Below are positions 26,289 to 37,875 of a DNA stretch of 64,000 nucleotides, piece by piece (the stretch's first letter is position 1; every line of letters begins with the position of its first letter). Both the position numbers and the translations under genes were made by a program. The notes under the pieces were generated by a model that did no database searches, was not told the DNA's origin, and worked only from the letters and a program-made list of their open reading frames with translations. Location: the NCBI GenBank assembly GCA_028023455.1, contig JAQFVV010013062.1, positions 220,827 through 284,826 on the forward strand. Reading direction: 5' to 3'. This DNA is from Epiperipatus broadwayi (taxonomy: Eukaryota > Onychophora > Udeonychophora > Euonychophora > Peripatidae).

Positions 26289-27640
26289 TGAAGAAAGTTT
26301 ATAGAATCAAATGCCTTTTCATAATCTACAAATCCTAAGCATAATGGCAACTCATATTCATTTGTCCTTTCTATAACTTCTCTCAATACCTGGATATGAT
26401 CTACTGTACTAAAACCACTTTTAAATCTGGCTTGTTCTCTTGGTTGGTGGAAATCCAATGTTCTCTGTAGACGAGTAGTAATTATCTTGGTAAAAATTTT
26501 ATATAAAACTGATAAAAGGCTGATAGGTCTGTAATTTCTAATATCTTCTTTATCACCTTTTTTAAATATTAATATTATTACTGCATTCTTCCAATCATCC
26601 GGTACATCTTTATCATTTAGACATTTGGTATATAACTTTGCTAAAAAATTTTCTATTTCTTCACCTGCTTCTTTTAATATATCAATTATAATTCCATCAT
26701 TACCTGGAGCCTTTCCTTTCTTCATACATTTAATTGCATGTCTCACTTCTTCATTTAAAATTCTGGGCAATTTGGAAGATGTAATAGATATAGGAGGTAC
26801 TTGTTCTTTATTACTATATAATTCTTGATAAAAATCTTCTACCAATTTCATGATGTCATCTTTCCTTTTAGTAATAATTCCATCTTTTTTTCTTATTGCA
26901 GATATAAATTTTCTACCAATACCAAAATGTTGTTTTACATTCGTAAGACTTTTATTTTCTTCTACAGCTTTCCTTGCTAGTTCACAGTTATACTTTCTTA
27001 TATCATTTTCAACTCTTTTCCGCACCATTTTACAAAATTCGAGATATTCAATTCTTTTTAATGCATCATTTTTGTATATCTTCATATTCCTTCTTTTCCT
27101 CATAAATTCTCTAGTCTCAGTAGAAATTTTATTGGTCAATTGCTGTTTCTTTCTACCAGCTATCTTTGTTGCAGTTTTCAAAAGTGTATCAGTTATTTTC
27201 ATATTAATTTCATTCAAATCTGAATCATGTTCAAAATCTACTAATACTTGAAACCGATTTGTAAGTTCTAATTTAAATTCATTAGAATGTTTCTGAAGAT
27301 TAGGAATATCAACTGTAAATATTGTTTTTCTTAATAATTTTTGTCTCTCTAGTTTTACATTAACACGTATCTTACACCTTACTAACCGATGATCACTTCC
27401 TGTGTTAAATTTATTAAGAACATTACAATCTTGAAATATGTATTTCCTGTTAGTCAAAATATAATCCAATTCTGCTGTACCTTCATTTGGATGCTTCCAT
27501 GTCCATTTCCTTTTAACATTTTTCTCAAAAAAAGAATTCATAATATAAAGTTTTTCTTTTTCTGCAAACTCCACAAGTCTATGTCCTCTCTCATTTCTAT
27601 TACCATAACCAAAATTACCCACAGCACTTTCATCTTTCAT
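26285..27640 (-). CDS. RTE ORF, part 2: endonuclease C-terminus and RT fingers
   Basis: A 451-codon open piece. Residues 1-90 complete the endonuclease: KWTWKHPNEGTAELDYIL near 45-62 and the catalytic SDH at about 82-84. Residues ~290-450 begin the RT: KGKAPGNDGIIIDILKE, NYRPISLLSVLYKIFTKII and motif A FVDYEKAFDS close to the end. The linker is lysine- and arginine-rich. It overlaps part 1 by 4 nt and part 3 by 4 nt, each in a different frame. The junction with part 1 lies in a nine-A run, where a one-base slip is the simplest cause. Confidence 0.9.
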   Translation of the reverse strand: MKDESAVGNFGYGNRNERGHRLVEFAEKEKLYIMNSFFEKNVKRKWTWKHPNEGTAELDYILTNRKYIFQDCNVLNKFNTGSDHRLVRCKIRVNVKLERQKLLRKTIFTVDIPNLQKHSNEFKLELTNRFQVLVDFEHDSDLNEINMKITDTLLKTATKIAGRKKQQLTNKISTETREFMRKRRNMKIYKNDALKRIEYLEFCKMVRKRVENDIRKYNCELARKAVEENKSLTNVKQHFGIGRKFISAIRKKDGIITKRKDDIMKLVEDFYQELYSNKEQVPPISITSSKLPRILNEEVRHAIKCMKKGKAPGNDGIIIDILKEAGEEIENFLAKLYTKCLNDKDVPDDWKNAVIILIFKKGDKEDIRNYRPISLLSVLYKIFTKIITTRLQRTLDFHQPREQARFKSGFSTVDHIQVLREVIERTNEYELPLCLGFVDYEKAFDSINFLQ

Positions 27641-28230
27641 TTTTTTTTACCAATTATAGCATTAAAGTCTCCCATAACAATTTTAAAATGGTGTTTACTC
27701 TGATCAAAAGCTTTTTGTACATCCATATAAAAATCTTCTACTACTTCATCACTATGAGAACTTGTTGGGGCATAAACCTGAATTATCTGCATTTGGTATC
27801 TGCTATTAAGTTGTATAACTAATCTTGCCACTCTGTCTGATACACCATCAATCTCCACAATATTGTTCTTCCACTTTTTATTTATAATGAATCCTACTCC
27901 ACTTGTATTTCCAATATTTGTGCCTTTATAATAGAGTATATGTCCACTTTTTAAATCAATTGTCTCTTCACCTTTTCTTCTAACTTCACAAAGTCCAATA
28001 ATGTCCCATTTAATATAAGAGAGTTCTTCTTCTAATTCTTGCAATCTTCCTTCACTTGAAAGTGATCTGCAGTTGTAAGTACCTAAATAAAAAGTCATCA
28101 TCAAATGGCAGCCTGGGTCTGCAATCAGGGGATTCTTAGCACCCTCCGCCTTCGGCCACCAACCGCTGCCTTGGTTGGTGACTTTACAGCCTCCTGGGAA
28201 TAAGGGCCATGCTTTAATTTTGTCTGTCAT
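27637..28230 (-). CDS. RTE ORF, part 1: apurinic-type endonuclease
   Basis: A 197-codon piece beginning MTDKIKAWPLFPGGC. Endonuclease/exonuclease/phosphatase motifs appear in order: YNCRS (Asn about 53), LCEVR (Glu about 82), VYAPT (Tyr about 153) and GDFN (Asp about 188, Asn about 190). This domain nicks the target DNA to prime reverse transcription. The piece stops within an A-run just after GDFN, where it should continue into part 2. The N-terminal 45 residues (WWPKAEGAKNP) resemble the leader I recall from invertebrate RTE proteins annotated as craniofacial development protein 2-like. Confidence 0.9.
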   Translation of the reverse strand: MTDKIKAWPLFPGGCKVTNQGSGWWPKAEGAKNPLIADPGCHLMMTFYLGTYNCRSLSSEGRLQELEEELSYIKWDIIGLCEVRRKGEETIDLKSGHILYYKGTNIGNTSGVGFIINKKWKNNIVEIDGVSDRVARLVIQLNSRYQMQIIQVYAPTSSHSDEVVEDFYMDVQKAFDQSKHHFKIVMGDFNAIIGKKK

Positions 28231-28557
28231 AATTGTATATATGTATTGGGAAAATATTTATCATTTACACAAACATTCATTCTGCCTTATCAGGCACTGA
28301 GAAGAAAGACCATGGTGTTTCTTGATCTTAAACTCAGAGGTAAAAAGCCAATAAACTCACCACGCTGGCTAATGCGTGTTGGTGAGCAGCCCATCCATGT
28401 TCATATACTATATGAATAATCACATAGTAATAACAGCTGCAACGACAAGAACGTATGGAGTGGACATTAGGAATTTGTCCTGCTCGGTTCCTTTAAGGCC
28501 TCCAAGAGGAATCAAAGGGTCTCCTTTCAGTTAATAGCAAAACTCCTTTCTGCAGCC
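28231..28557 (-). promoter_or_regulatory. 5' UTR and presumed internal promoter of the RTE LINE
   Basis: This 327-nt untranslated leader lies between the element's 5' end, fixed by the target-site duplication, and the ATG at 28230. It is clearly richer in GC than flanking DNA and begins GGCTGCAGAAAGGAG on the minus strand. LINE leaders of this kind usually hold an internal RNA polymerase II promoter. That role is inferred; I see no specific promoter motif. Confidence 0.6.
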
Positions 28558-28570
28558 AAGTTATTAATAT
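28558..28570. repeat. Target-site duplication, right, of the RTE LINE
   Basis: AAGTTATTAATAT, identical to 25245-25257. The AT-rich target is typical of LINE endonuclease cleavage. Confidence 0.92.
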
Positions 28571-28837
28571 ATAGTCCATTAAATTTATATTACTATAAGC
28601 TATGAATATGATATACTGAAAGCATGCTAGGCAGTAATAAAGCAGAATATTTAAAAATCTACCTTTTCTGCACATATGTTCATTACATTAGTTAGAAAAG
28701 AAATAAATAATTTATAACTGAATTTAAATATTACAGTAAAGTATTGCATAATTATTTTTACCAGCTCTCTTTTGATAAACTGTTCATATATAAATTTTCT
28801 ACCATTTGATATACATTAAATTTTTTTTTATGTTAAA

Positions 28838-28920
28838 TACAGATATTGGTTGTATGAGATAGATTGTATAGCTGAAGGAAGCTTAAAAGTCTGCGTTCAA
28901 ATCTTCTATAATTACATTAA
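28838..28920 (+). mobile_element. SINE-2, copy 2
   Basis: It shares ATATTGGTTGTATGAGATAG, GATTGTATAGCTGAAGGAAG, CTTAAAAGTCT and a box B-like GCGTTCAAATCTTCT with the other copies. The 5' leader (GTGGTCATGTG) is missing, so it is 5'-truncated. Confidence 0.7.
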
Positions 28921-29605
28921 TTTTTTTTCTAAATGTATGTAATTTTACTTTAATATTCTAAATAAATTTTTTAAATTATAATTATTAAAATAAATAATCT
29001 ATTGAGGTGATGGGAAAAATTTATGCTTAAGTTAATTCTTGAAAATCTTTTATAATTAGATTATTTCTGATAGTTCAAATTCCAGACAATCAGAATAAGT
29101 ATATTATTAGACACAGATTCCGGATATGTTTTGAGTAATAAAAATAATTTAAATGATCTACAATTGCTTAATAGAAGTGCTTTGAGGAAATTATTGTATT
29201 ATGAAGTTTTTATGGTTTATTATAATTAATAGAGATTAATATGATTCATTGTGATAAAATAGTACAAGGATTCCTATTCAGCATGATTAGTTTTCAAAAA
29301 AAGTTTATCATATGTGAAGTAATGTTGGAAAAATTCAAAATGTCTAGAAATTATGCTAAAAATATTTAATGGAATCCTATGCTTAATAAAAATCTCATAT
29401 TTACACCATTATTTAAGCAATTATAAGAATATATTGATTTTATTCTACTTAATGTATTTAAAAACTAAGATATTCAATTCATTTTAAGTCATTTTGTTTT
29501 TGCATTGCTTGTTTTTGCACATTTTAAACTATTCTTTTTATTAAGGTATTTCTTTCTGAATAGTTTTGACTCTACAATTATAGAAAGATAAGATCTCTAT
29601 CTGTA
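28921..29605. other. AT-rich intergenic DNA
   Basis: I see nothing beyond poly-A/T tracts. Confidence 0.5.
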
Positions 29606-30010
29606 TATATTGTAACAGGATAATAGTTGCCCTACTGGTTTAGATATAACTGACATGGAAAGACAATGATGAAATAATCTTTATTATCATCCTTAAATTT
29701 AAGACACCATTTGTAACAGATTAAAATGAAGGTACTCTTCTTATAATGCCCTACAGATTTGGGAACCATTTATAACAGATCGGATATGACAAGACCATGA
29801 TAGAGTGATCCTGTTTAATTATGCCCTGCAAACTATGGTGCCATTTATAACAGAATAAATACATGCATATGCTAATCTCTGTTATAGTCTGAATAAAATA
29901 TAGCCTAGTCATTGGTCACCTTATGTAAGAGTAAAATACAAATCAAAGAAAAATAATAATAATTTTATAATGCCCTGTGAATTAATAGTATTGTTCATAA
30001 CAGAATAAAT
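29606..30010. repeat. Degenerate tandem repeat, period about 75 bp
   Basis: The motif ATAATGCCCTG/CA..CCATTTATAACAGA recurs. TATAACAGA-like cores lie at about 29711, 29770, 29845 and 29994 (spacings 59, 75 and about 2 x 75), with a weaker one near 29611 and a diverged one near 29879. The flanking DNA to about 31.7 kb has the same AT-rich texture. An isolated related block (TGCCATGC..ACCATTTATAATA) near 30557-30592 suggests the array once ran further. Confidence 0.6.
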
Positions 30011-31750
30011 ATAATATACCAAGCTAAAGAAATGCTCATCAATAAATAATCATTCAGTATTTAAAATAATCTTTTATGTAATCATATATCTGACTGTTAA
30101 CTATACTAAAACAAAACAGTAACGATGGTCTTTAGTATAACATCATGAATTCAAACAGCATTTAGAATAAATAGAAAATGAATAAAATTATCATTTTAGA
30201 TATCCTAAATATAAATCTTACTTAAAATAATAAAGCAATTAAATCAAATATCACTGTCCCAAAATGCTGATATATGTTGAAGATATGTTTCACTTATAAT
30301 CTAATGAAAATAATAATAAATTATTTAATAATTAAATTCTAATATACCTAGTGAATTAAACATTCCTTATAATAATATAAACTTGCACCAAAATTTAACA
30401 TTGTTCATATCCAAATAAAATAATTCCCAAATGATTGTAATGACTACTTGATTATGTCTTATAAGTTTCCAATATTCATAATATCTAAATAAATATATGA
30501 ACCAATAATTAATTTTAAATTCCAATTAAATGAAATAATAAATTATACTAACTCTGCCATGCTATATTATTAATCACACCATTTATAATAAGATAAAATA
30601 CTTCATAATGATGTAATATCAATAAACTTATACGATAATCTTGAATTTATAATATCCAATCATACCAGTATATAAAAGAAACAACAGATTTCTATTGGAT
30701 ATTTATTTAAGTACAATTAACTAATCATATCAATTTATTTTAAATTTCCTGTAACTAAGTTATTAAAACTGTATATTATAACAATCAAAACTTATTAAAA
30801 AATGATTAGCATTTATTATAATCAAGTATGAATATCAAAATTTAATAGTTAATTGGATTTACAATCCACATCAAATAAATTTAAATATATTTAAAGCAAA
30901 TTATTCTAACTTATAGAACAAAATATACTACTACCAGCGTTGAATAAGATTAAGATCTTATTGACCAACCATGAACTTAATACACTTTATCCAAACAATA
31001 ATTTAGATAAAACACAAATATTTGACTATGGTTACTATATAAAGTTTATATCCAATCAGATAATAATTATAGAATTTAATACAGTATGTATATATATATA
31101 ATCATAAACACTTATCAATCCTGAGATTTGATTTCTGGATTATGTGATATAGTTATTGCAAATAAATTTTACAATATAGACAGTTTATCTTGTCTCACTC
31201 AAATGTTATTAATTAATGAATTCATATTGCACATTTGAACAATAATCATATAAGGTTGTCTGATTTAAATTAAATTAAAATTTATTAATAAATGAATATC
31301 AATTATAATGAATAGATCATAAACAATCGATATGTAATATACAATAAATCATCAATTAACATTAATTCCATATTTAAATATATGATTGCCTATTAATATT
31401 CAGTTATTTAATATCAAATATGAAACATATATGTCTCTGTAACATAAAATATGTTGCAGGTTGTTTCTACTTTCCAAGGTACAAGAGAGTTTAATATATA
31501 CATCTTCTTATATACTTTATATAAAAATATATATATACAGAGATGAATTTAATTATTTATTAATATAAAATTTAAGAACAAAATAAATACTTATTGTGAT
31601 AAAATCCTTCTTTGAATTTTTAATATAAGTGATATACCTGAAGTTAATTTTAAAATCAAATAAAAAGAATATTTTTAAATATTGAAATAACAATTACTAT
31701 AATACAAGATAAACAATCATCTATTTTTATAGCACGATGTTTATAATTGT
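30011..31750. other. Extremely AT-rich DNA, possibly decayed satellite
   Basis: No ORF of note and almost no G or C clusters. It may be the eroded continuation of the 75-bp repeat, but I cannot trace a regular period through it. Confidence 0.4.
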
Positions 31751-31955
31751 AATTCACTAAATATCAGCCTTTTACAGCTATTGTACATGCGCTTTAATGA
31801 GTGTTAAATAATAAATGAATACTTTTCAGTGCCCATACAAGATATTCTTTCTTAAATGCTATATCTTGTATGGGCACTGAAAAGTATTCATTTATTATTT
31901 AACACTCATTAAAGTGCATGTACAGTAGCTGTAAAAGGCTGATATTTAGTGAATT
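31751..31955. repeat. Long palindrome, 95-nt arms, 15-nt spacer
   Basis: The arms 31751-31845 and 31861-31955 are reverse complements with two differences by eye. They include ATATCAGCCTTTTACAGCTA, ATAAATGAATACTTTTCAGT and GCCCATACAAGATAT. It shares CATGCRCTTTAA and ATAAATGAATAC, in the same order, with the palindrome at 42231-42468. Probably a fold-back element. No ORF. Confidence 0.92.
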
Positions 31956-33529
31956 ATAATACAAGATGTAAGTTTAAACTTAGGAAAATGTAACTATTAT
32001 ATTTTGGTGTGTACATAGATTACTAATTAACTTAAAACTACATATTATTCATCCATAAATAATTTTACATTTTAAATGAAGATAAACATATATATATATA
32101 TCAATAATAATGACAAATTTACATAAACAACTTAGATGAAAGTCTTTAAATACTGTATTACCAGTATGGTATCACAGTTCTGATGTCTATTTTAAGCTAC
32201 AAACCACTAGTAAGTTGTTGTTTTAAAGACATTATATTATATTCATGAAAACTTTTAACTTCAAAGTACATTTTATCAATTCTGATGTTTTATGTATATA
32301 TCCAAATTATTGTTTCAAATAATTATTATTTGGTTTATATGACATTACACACATAAGCATCACTTTATATTTATGATGCTATGAAGAGATTATCTTTTCA
32401 TAAACAAATATTATTGCAAAATATTATGAATGAATAGATGCTACCTTTATCAAGAATGATATGATGGGAAATTAAACTGATTCATATCTTTAAAAAAATT
32501 GATCAATCGATCTAATAAAATTATATAGGCAGATAAATATGACTCTTGCACATCTTCTCACATTTGTATTCCATCTTTAAATATAGGTAACATCCATTGT
32601 AAAGATAAATATATTCTGATAGTTTACAACGTACTGAAGCAATTCGATAATTTTCCCCTTTTATAAGAAATTGTTATTTTTCTATGAAATTTTCTCAATA
32701 ATGCTGTCCAGTTCATGGGCAGATGATATTGTTTCTTACCTCTCTATTTTGTTCAGTCAATTATATACTTTTAAGGTAAATATTAAAAAATCACATAAAG
32801 AAATTTATACATGCTTTTATTTAAAGCAAAAACAAGAGAGAGAGAGAGAGAGAAAGTTCAAACTAGTCAGTCTTATTTATAAGATTTTTTCATTGACATT
32901 AGTGTAACCATAGTAATCCTCTATATTCACTCATTAAGTGATTGCTGGTAATGTTCCATAAATAAATAAAAAATCTTATTACACAATAATGCATAAAAAA
33001 AATCATTTCACAATTATTACATATAATAAATATTATTTTTCATTCTACATAAATTAAACAATTTATTCTCACTATATTATACTGGAAATATATTTTTATA
33101 TAGTTTTTCCCTGTATAATATTATACAAATAAAAATAGCACTATAAAAATAAATGCTTATTTATTTATAATTTACTATTGTGAATGCAGTAATGAAAAAT
33201 ATAATAATAATGACAGAATAATAATTTTATTCAAACTATATGCTTTATTGTTTCCATATTTACTTTCTTTTTAAAAATGAATAAAGTCAATTTATAATCT
33301 TACAATACAATTAATAATAAGCAATTTTATATTAATATTATTGATGTCATAGCAACACAGTTCAGTATTTTATAAGTTAATGTATTCCCCATCCAAAATT
33401 CAAACAAAAAAGAAAAAAAAATTATTAACTGACATTTTACCACATACTGAAATCCATCTCAAATTTTTGTAGGTACAATTATAAACATCAACATAAGATT
33501 ATTATGTATATATGTATAAATAAATAAGT
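31956..33529. other. AT-rich intergenic DNA
   Basis: No gene. A (GA) microsatellite lies at about 32834-32853 and a TA run at about 32089-32101. A 78-codon ORF at 32671-32907 reads through the GA repeat and is not credible. Confidence 0.5.
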
Positions 33530-33590
33530 AACCTGAAGAAGATTGTTGAACAGTCAAAACTGTCAAAAAGAAACATTTTAATAAAAAGTA
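33530..33590 (+). mobile_element. Possible retroelement 3' tail fragment
   Basis: CCTGAAGAAGATTGTTGAAC, then CAGTCAAAACTGTC and AAACATTTTAATAAAAAGTA, follow the pattern seen at the 3' ends of many LINE and Penelope-like elements (CTGAAGAAG..GTCGAAAC..AATAAA). Only this short tail is recognisable, so no family is assigned. Confidence 0.4.
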
Positions 33591-34702
33591 TTTTTTAAAA
33601 AACAGTTCAAAGAGAATATACATATTGCTTTATATGAAGACATAAATATTTTAACAATTTGTATTAATCAAATAAATATATGTTATAGAAATAAATAAAA
33701 TCATATGAATTGAAAAACATTATATAAAATTTAATATTTATTTAATGAAAAGAATGTATTTATGACTTATAATCTTTATTTGCCTTTTTTTTTTTTTAAG
33801 TTTTGTTTTACCAGAATAAGTTTTCTTTATAAATGTTTTTTTCTTGTTATTTGTATTAAATCCAGTTATTTTCTGAAAGAAATTGTTTCTTGAAATTCAT
33901 AAAATCTTTACTGTTGTTTGCATTATGATTCTTTTTAATATCAGCCTATAAAACAGTTTTTTTTTTTTTTAGATAATCAAAACTGACAGGAATACTGTGT
34001 AAAATTTTATTGTTGAATTTATTTTGGATTAATAAAAACTTGTGTTTTTTTTTTTAATTTATCTTTAATTCTGTGATAAACTCTCATTATGGTCTCATGT
34101 ATTCATTTTCAAATGATAGGAAATACTTATTTTTGTACTAATTTTGATAACTTCTAAGTTTACATTAAACTGTAAATTCAGATACAGTGCTTTTTGTTTT
34201 TAATGCTTAGTAAACATTAGTATCTTGTTGTAATAGAAAATGTACTACCAAATTTGCATGCAAATATGTAATGAAAATATAGCACTCTGCTGTACTGGAA
34301 CCCTCTACCACTGTTCTTACATTGATGGAAAATGTTTATCACATTTAAATTATCTCAACTTTTTTAGCTTGTTACAACAGATTAAATTTTTTTTTTTTTT
34401 AGCTTTCATAAAATTTCTACATCATAAAGCTATTGAAACCTTATTATAAAGTTCTTTAAATATTAATCATGATTATGTGAAATTGTGATAAACCTAGTCA
34501 TAACCAGTGAAGAGTCACTGTATATTATCAACTTATATTATGAAATGTGATTAATGTAGATTTGTATATATAACTTCATTAAAAACATTATTATGTATTT
34601 ATGCTAATAATATTTTTTGTTGCATAAATTCATTGAAATTTTCATTTGTGTTTTTAGGTAATTGAGGATAAAGAGACAAGGCTGGAAAACTTTACAGAAT
34701 CC
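33591..34702. other. AT-rich intergenic DNA
   Basis: Long poly-T tracts (about 33787-33800, 33958-33972 and 34387-34401). No gene seen. Confidence 0.5.
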
Positions 34703-34776
34703 AGACAAAACTGGTTTTCACAATGATTTGACAGATATGTTTTACTCTGAGATCATTGTGAAAGCTGATTTTGTCT
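34703..34776. repeat. Hairpin with 25-nt arms
   Basis: AGACAAAACTGGTTTTCACA.. (34703-34727) pairs with ..TGTGAAAGCTGATTTTGTCT (34752-34776), with a two-base mismatch and a 24-nt loop. Short fold-back of unknown origin. Confidence 0.7.
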
Positions 34777-37080
34777 ACCCAAAATAATGGGTTCATCTAT
34801 CAGATTTATTTTTCAAGAAATGTTATAGGTAAGATTTATTTATAGAAATTGAGACTTTATGAAGTTAATGTTTTGCAGTTAGTTATGTTTAGAATTAATC
34901 TATTAGTTCATATCTAGACTCTTGTTCGTGGGGCTATCTTCAGTCACAATTTAGAATCCTGTTATTTATTGATGATGCAATTAAATAATTTGTTTGTTTT
35001 TTTGTAATGTTTCACCTGATTTGTTAAGATGCCTAAAACTGTGAAATAGACAATTTTAAACTGCACTTATTTTTTTTACCAGCATTTTATTGTTTCAATG
35101 TCTTAGAATTAATTAAAATTTTTATATTTTATGCATCTTGATGTATCTAAACAAGAACAAATCTGAATTCTTATACTATGAAAAAAATCAAAGAGAAATG
35201 CCTACATATAACAGCGTATATTCAGTCCATTATTCAGTAGCTGAGCTATTAGGGTAGATTTAAAGAAAGGATTTCTAAAGCAGGGTCTGTAGGAGCTAAC
35301 ATGAGAATTAACTGATGATGGATTAGTATACTTATTGAAATTAGAATTCAGAAAGACTATCAATTGTTTATTAAAACAAGAATATCAAAAAACAATATAT
35401 GTCTCATTCCAAAGACTTACAAGTGACAACTGTATAAACTTCAACTTTTTTGTTAATTAAGCAGATGTGGTATTGAGTAATGGATAAAATTTTGAAAATG
35501 ACCTACAGAGCATTATGCTTAAAATACCAACTTTCCGTGAACTATATTGGTTACTGATAGTTATCCTTTATGGATACTATGATATAAATTAGCAGAATAT
35601 CTGCTACTCATCTTGGAATATTCCATACTTGTATTCTGACTGATTCAGATGGATAAGGTGAGATGTGAATAATGGTCTTGATAGGGCATTTTTCATAAGT
35701 TCTGAACTTTTGAAACATCTTGAAGTTTATTTACATTTAAAACTTTTATTGTAGCTATTTATTCTTCAAAAAATTTACTATAAAAGGGGCATTAGTTGTT
35801 TTAAATAAACATAATCCTATATGGTTTAGCTTAATAGTTAATAATGAAGGTTTTTAATCAATTCTAAGTTCATTTAACTAAAAAAAAAAACTTCTATGTC
35901 AAATGAATAGAAATTGTTGTTCTTCACTTGCCTCTTGGGGGCTTGTAAGTCATGTGATCTTTCAAATATTTTTTGGGAAGTAAAACCTTAATATAAGAAA
36001 ATATTTTAAATCCTGCCCAAATAAAATATGTATCAGATTTACATGTTTTTTTTTTTTTTTTTGGCATTCTTCATTTCAATGTTTAACTTCTAATTTATTG
36101 TCTTTTAATTAATGTTGTTTGATTCATAATGTTCATAGCAGTCAGTCCTGTATTCTTTCAGTCAAATTTTGTGCTACATCCATGTGACTAACTGATGGAA
36201 CCAAGATATGCTTTTATCCAGACTGAATATTTTTTTATAATAATCATAAATTAAAATATATATATATATCTTCAATATATTTTTGTTATATAGTTGTTAT
36301 TTATATATTTTAAAATGTTTCACCTATATATACTACCATCATCATCTAGTTTTTCTAATAATAAATAATAAAAACCAGAAGAGAATAATTGATATAGATC
36401 AAATGTTTCACTGAATTACATATTCAAGTTTTTGGGGAAAGTCAAGTGATATTTGAGCAAATTTAGCACTATCATTTGAATTAATTGGCCAAAAATGAGT
36501 ATTCTTTTCAACTTTACTCAGCTTTAAAATTCATTCCCAAATTCTTTATATGTTAAGGCTGTCACATTACCTCTGTAGTAAATTTTACTATAAAATAAAA
36601 ATAATAAATCTATATGAGATTGGAATGGAACAATTCATTAATTTTAAATTGTATCCAAGGTTCAGTTATCTTTTGTCCAAAATATAGATTTGAAATATAT
36701 GTATATAAACCAGTTTATTCATATAGATAAATTTAAAAGCAAATAAGCATAACACTAAGGTTTCTTACTAACAAGATTAAACATTGACCAATAATCATAC
36801 AAGTGCTAAAACCCTTTGACCTTATCATAAGCTATTGATATACACCATGTGAAGTTTGTGTAACTGTACATAGATTAAAATAAATTTCAACAAAAAAACT
36901 GAAATCTTTTTGTTGCAGTTTAAAGTTCTATGATTAATCTTAGACAAGAACTTAAAAAAAATCAATGATTAAGCATAAAGTAAATTTTAATATATATAAC
37001 ATTTAAATACAAGTACATTGTTCATACTGAACCCAAGGTAACCAGAAGGAATTTGAACTCAGTCTCTTCAAGAATATTTT
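34777..37080. other. AT-rich intergenic DNA
   Basis: No gene recognised. A poly-T tract lies at about 36046-36062 and a TA repeat near 36256-36269. Confidence 0.5.
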
Positions 37081-37170
37081 TCACATATATGTGGTCATGT
37101 GTATTGGTTGTATAATATAGAGTGGATAGCTGTAAGAAGCTTGAAAGTCTTGAGTTCAAATCCCTTCTGA
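37081..37170 (+). mobile_element. SINE-2, copy 3
   Basis: It starts TCACATATATGTGGTCATGT and follows the family order: TATTGGTTGTATAATATAG, GTGGATAGCTGTAAGAAG, CTTGAAAGTCTTG and a good box B-like GAGTTCAAATCCC. This copy and that at 5913 both keep the leader upstream of box A, which helps define the family's 5' end. Confidence 0.8.
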
Positions 37171-37875
37171 CTGTGTGTATATAAATGGCATACTAATCTA
37201 AGTACATATACTTTTTACATAGATTGAAGCTATAAAATTGGTGCAATTTTATAATTACTATAACAAATTTAAAATATTTTTTGTAAATTTATCTAAACTT
37301 ATAACTTTGTCTAATTACATCATATATAGTGTTAATTTAAAAAATAAAAATAATGGGAGTGAGATATTGAATCATTATTAATTTAATAGCAAGATTTTGG
37401 TCTTTTATTAATTATTTAATTCTTAACAGTAATTTGAATTGCAAAATTAGTAAAAAAAACCCACAAGATTTCTAAATAGGAATATATTGTCAGAGTAAGT
37501 ATCTTAAAAAGATTGGATTACAAATTGCAACAGTTTTCCATTTCCACAATTTCTGTGTCTAGTAGTTTCTGCTATGAATAATTAGAAATAATATTAAAGA
37601 AATTTTATTTAAAATTGGCAATGCAATTTTTAAATGATGTGATTCCAAAATGCTACAAGCAAATAGTGACAATAAATTTCACTCCTCTCAATATAAAAGG
37701 TTCTATTCTGCTGTGGCCCATAAGTGATATATGAGATACTTCAGATTTCCTAATTATTACTAGTGATGCTTGATTTTTACAAATATTCTATTAATTTTTT
37801 TTAAATTTTAATTATACTTTTCTCAATAGATGGAATTTCTTGTATTTTTAAAAAAGTTGTATTTAGCAAAGTACC
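37171..37875. other. AT-rich intergenic DNA
   Basis: No gene or named repeat seen. Confidence 0.5.

Larger units (their letters stand above)
25258..28557 (-). mobile_element. Full-length RTE-clade LINE, 3.3 kb
   Basis: On the minus strand, the order is a 327-nt 5' UTR, one ORF of about 980 codons in three overlapping pieces (endonuclease, reverse transcriptase, C-terminal tail) and a 14-nt 3' UTR that is simply a GAT repeat. The RTE assignment rests on the single ORF, the apurinic-type endonuclease, the RT signatures (FVDYEKAFDS, FADD), the WAGHIVRR..RW C-terminal region and the minimal microsatellite-like 3' end. The 13-bp flanking duplication defines both ends exactly, so the copy is complete and fairly young. 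Two single-base frameshifts make it non-autonomous unless they are assembly errors. Confidence 0.95.

Noticed and set aside
25482-27703. Plus-strand ORFs at 25482-25688, 26625-26828, 26850-27251 and 27389-27703
   Set aside because: They are antisense shadows of the minus-strand RTE coding sequence, with Phe/Ser/Ile-rich composition as expected for the reverse complement of a Lys-rich ORF.
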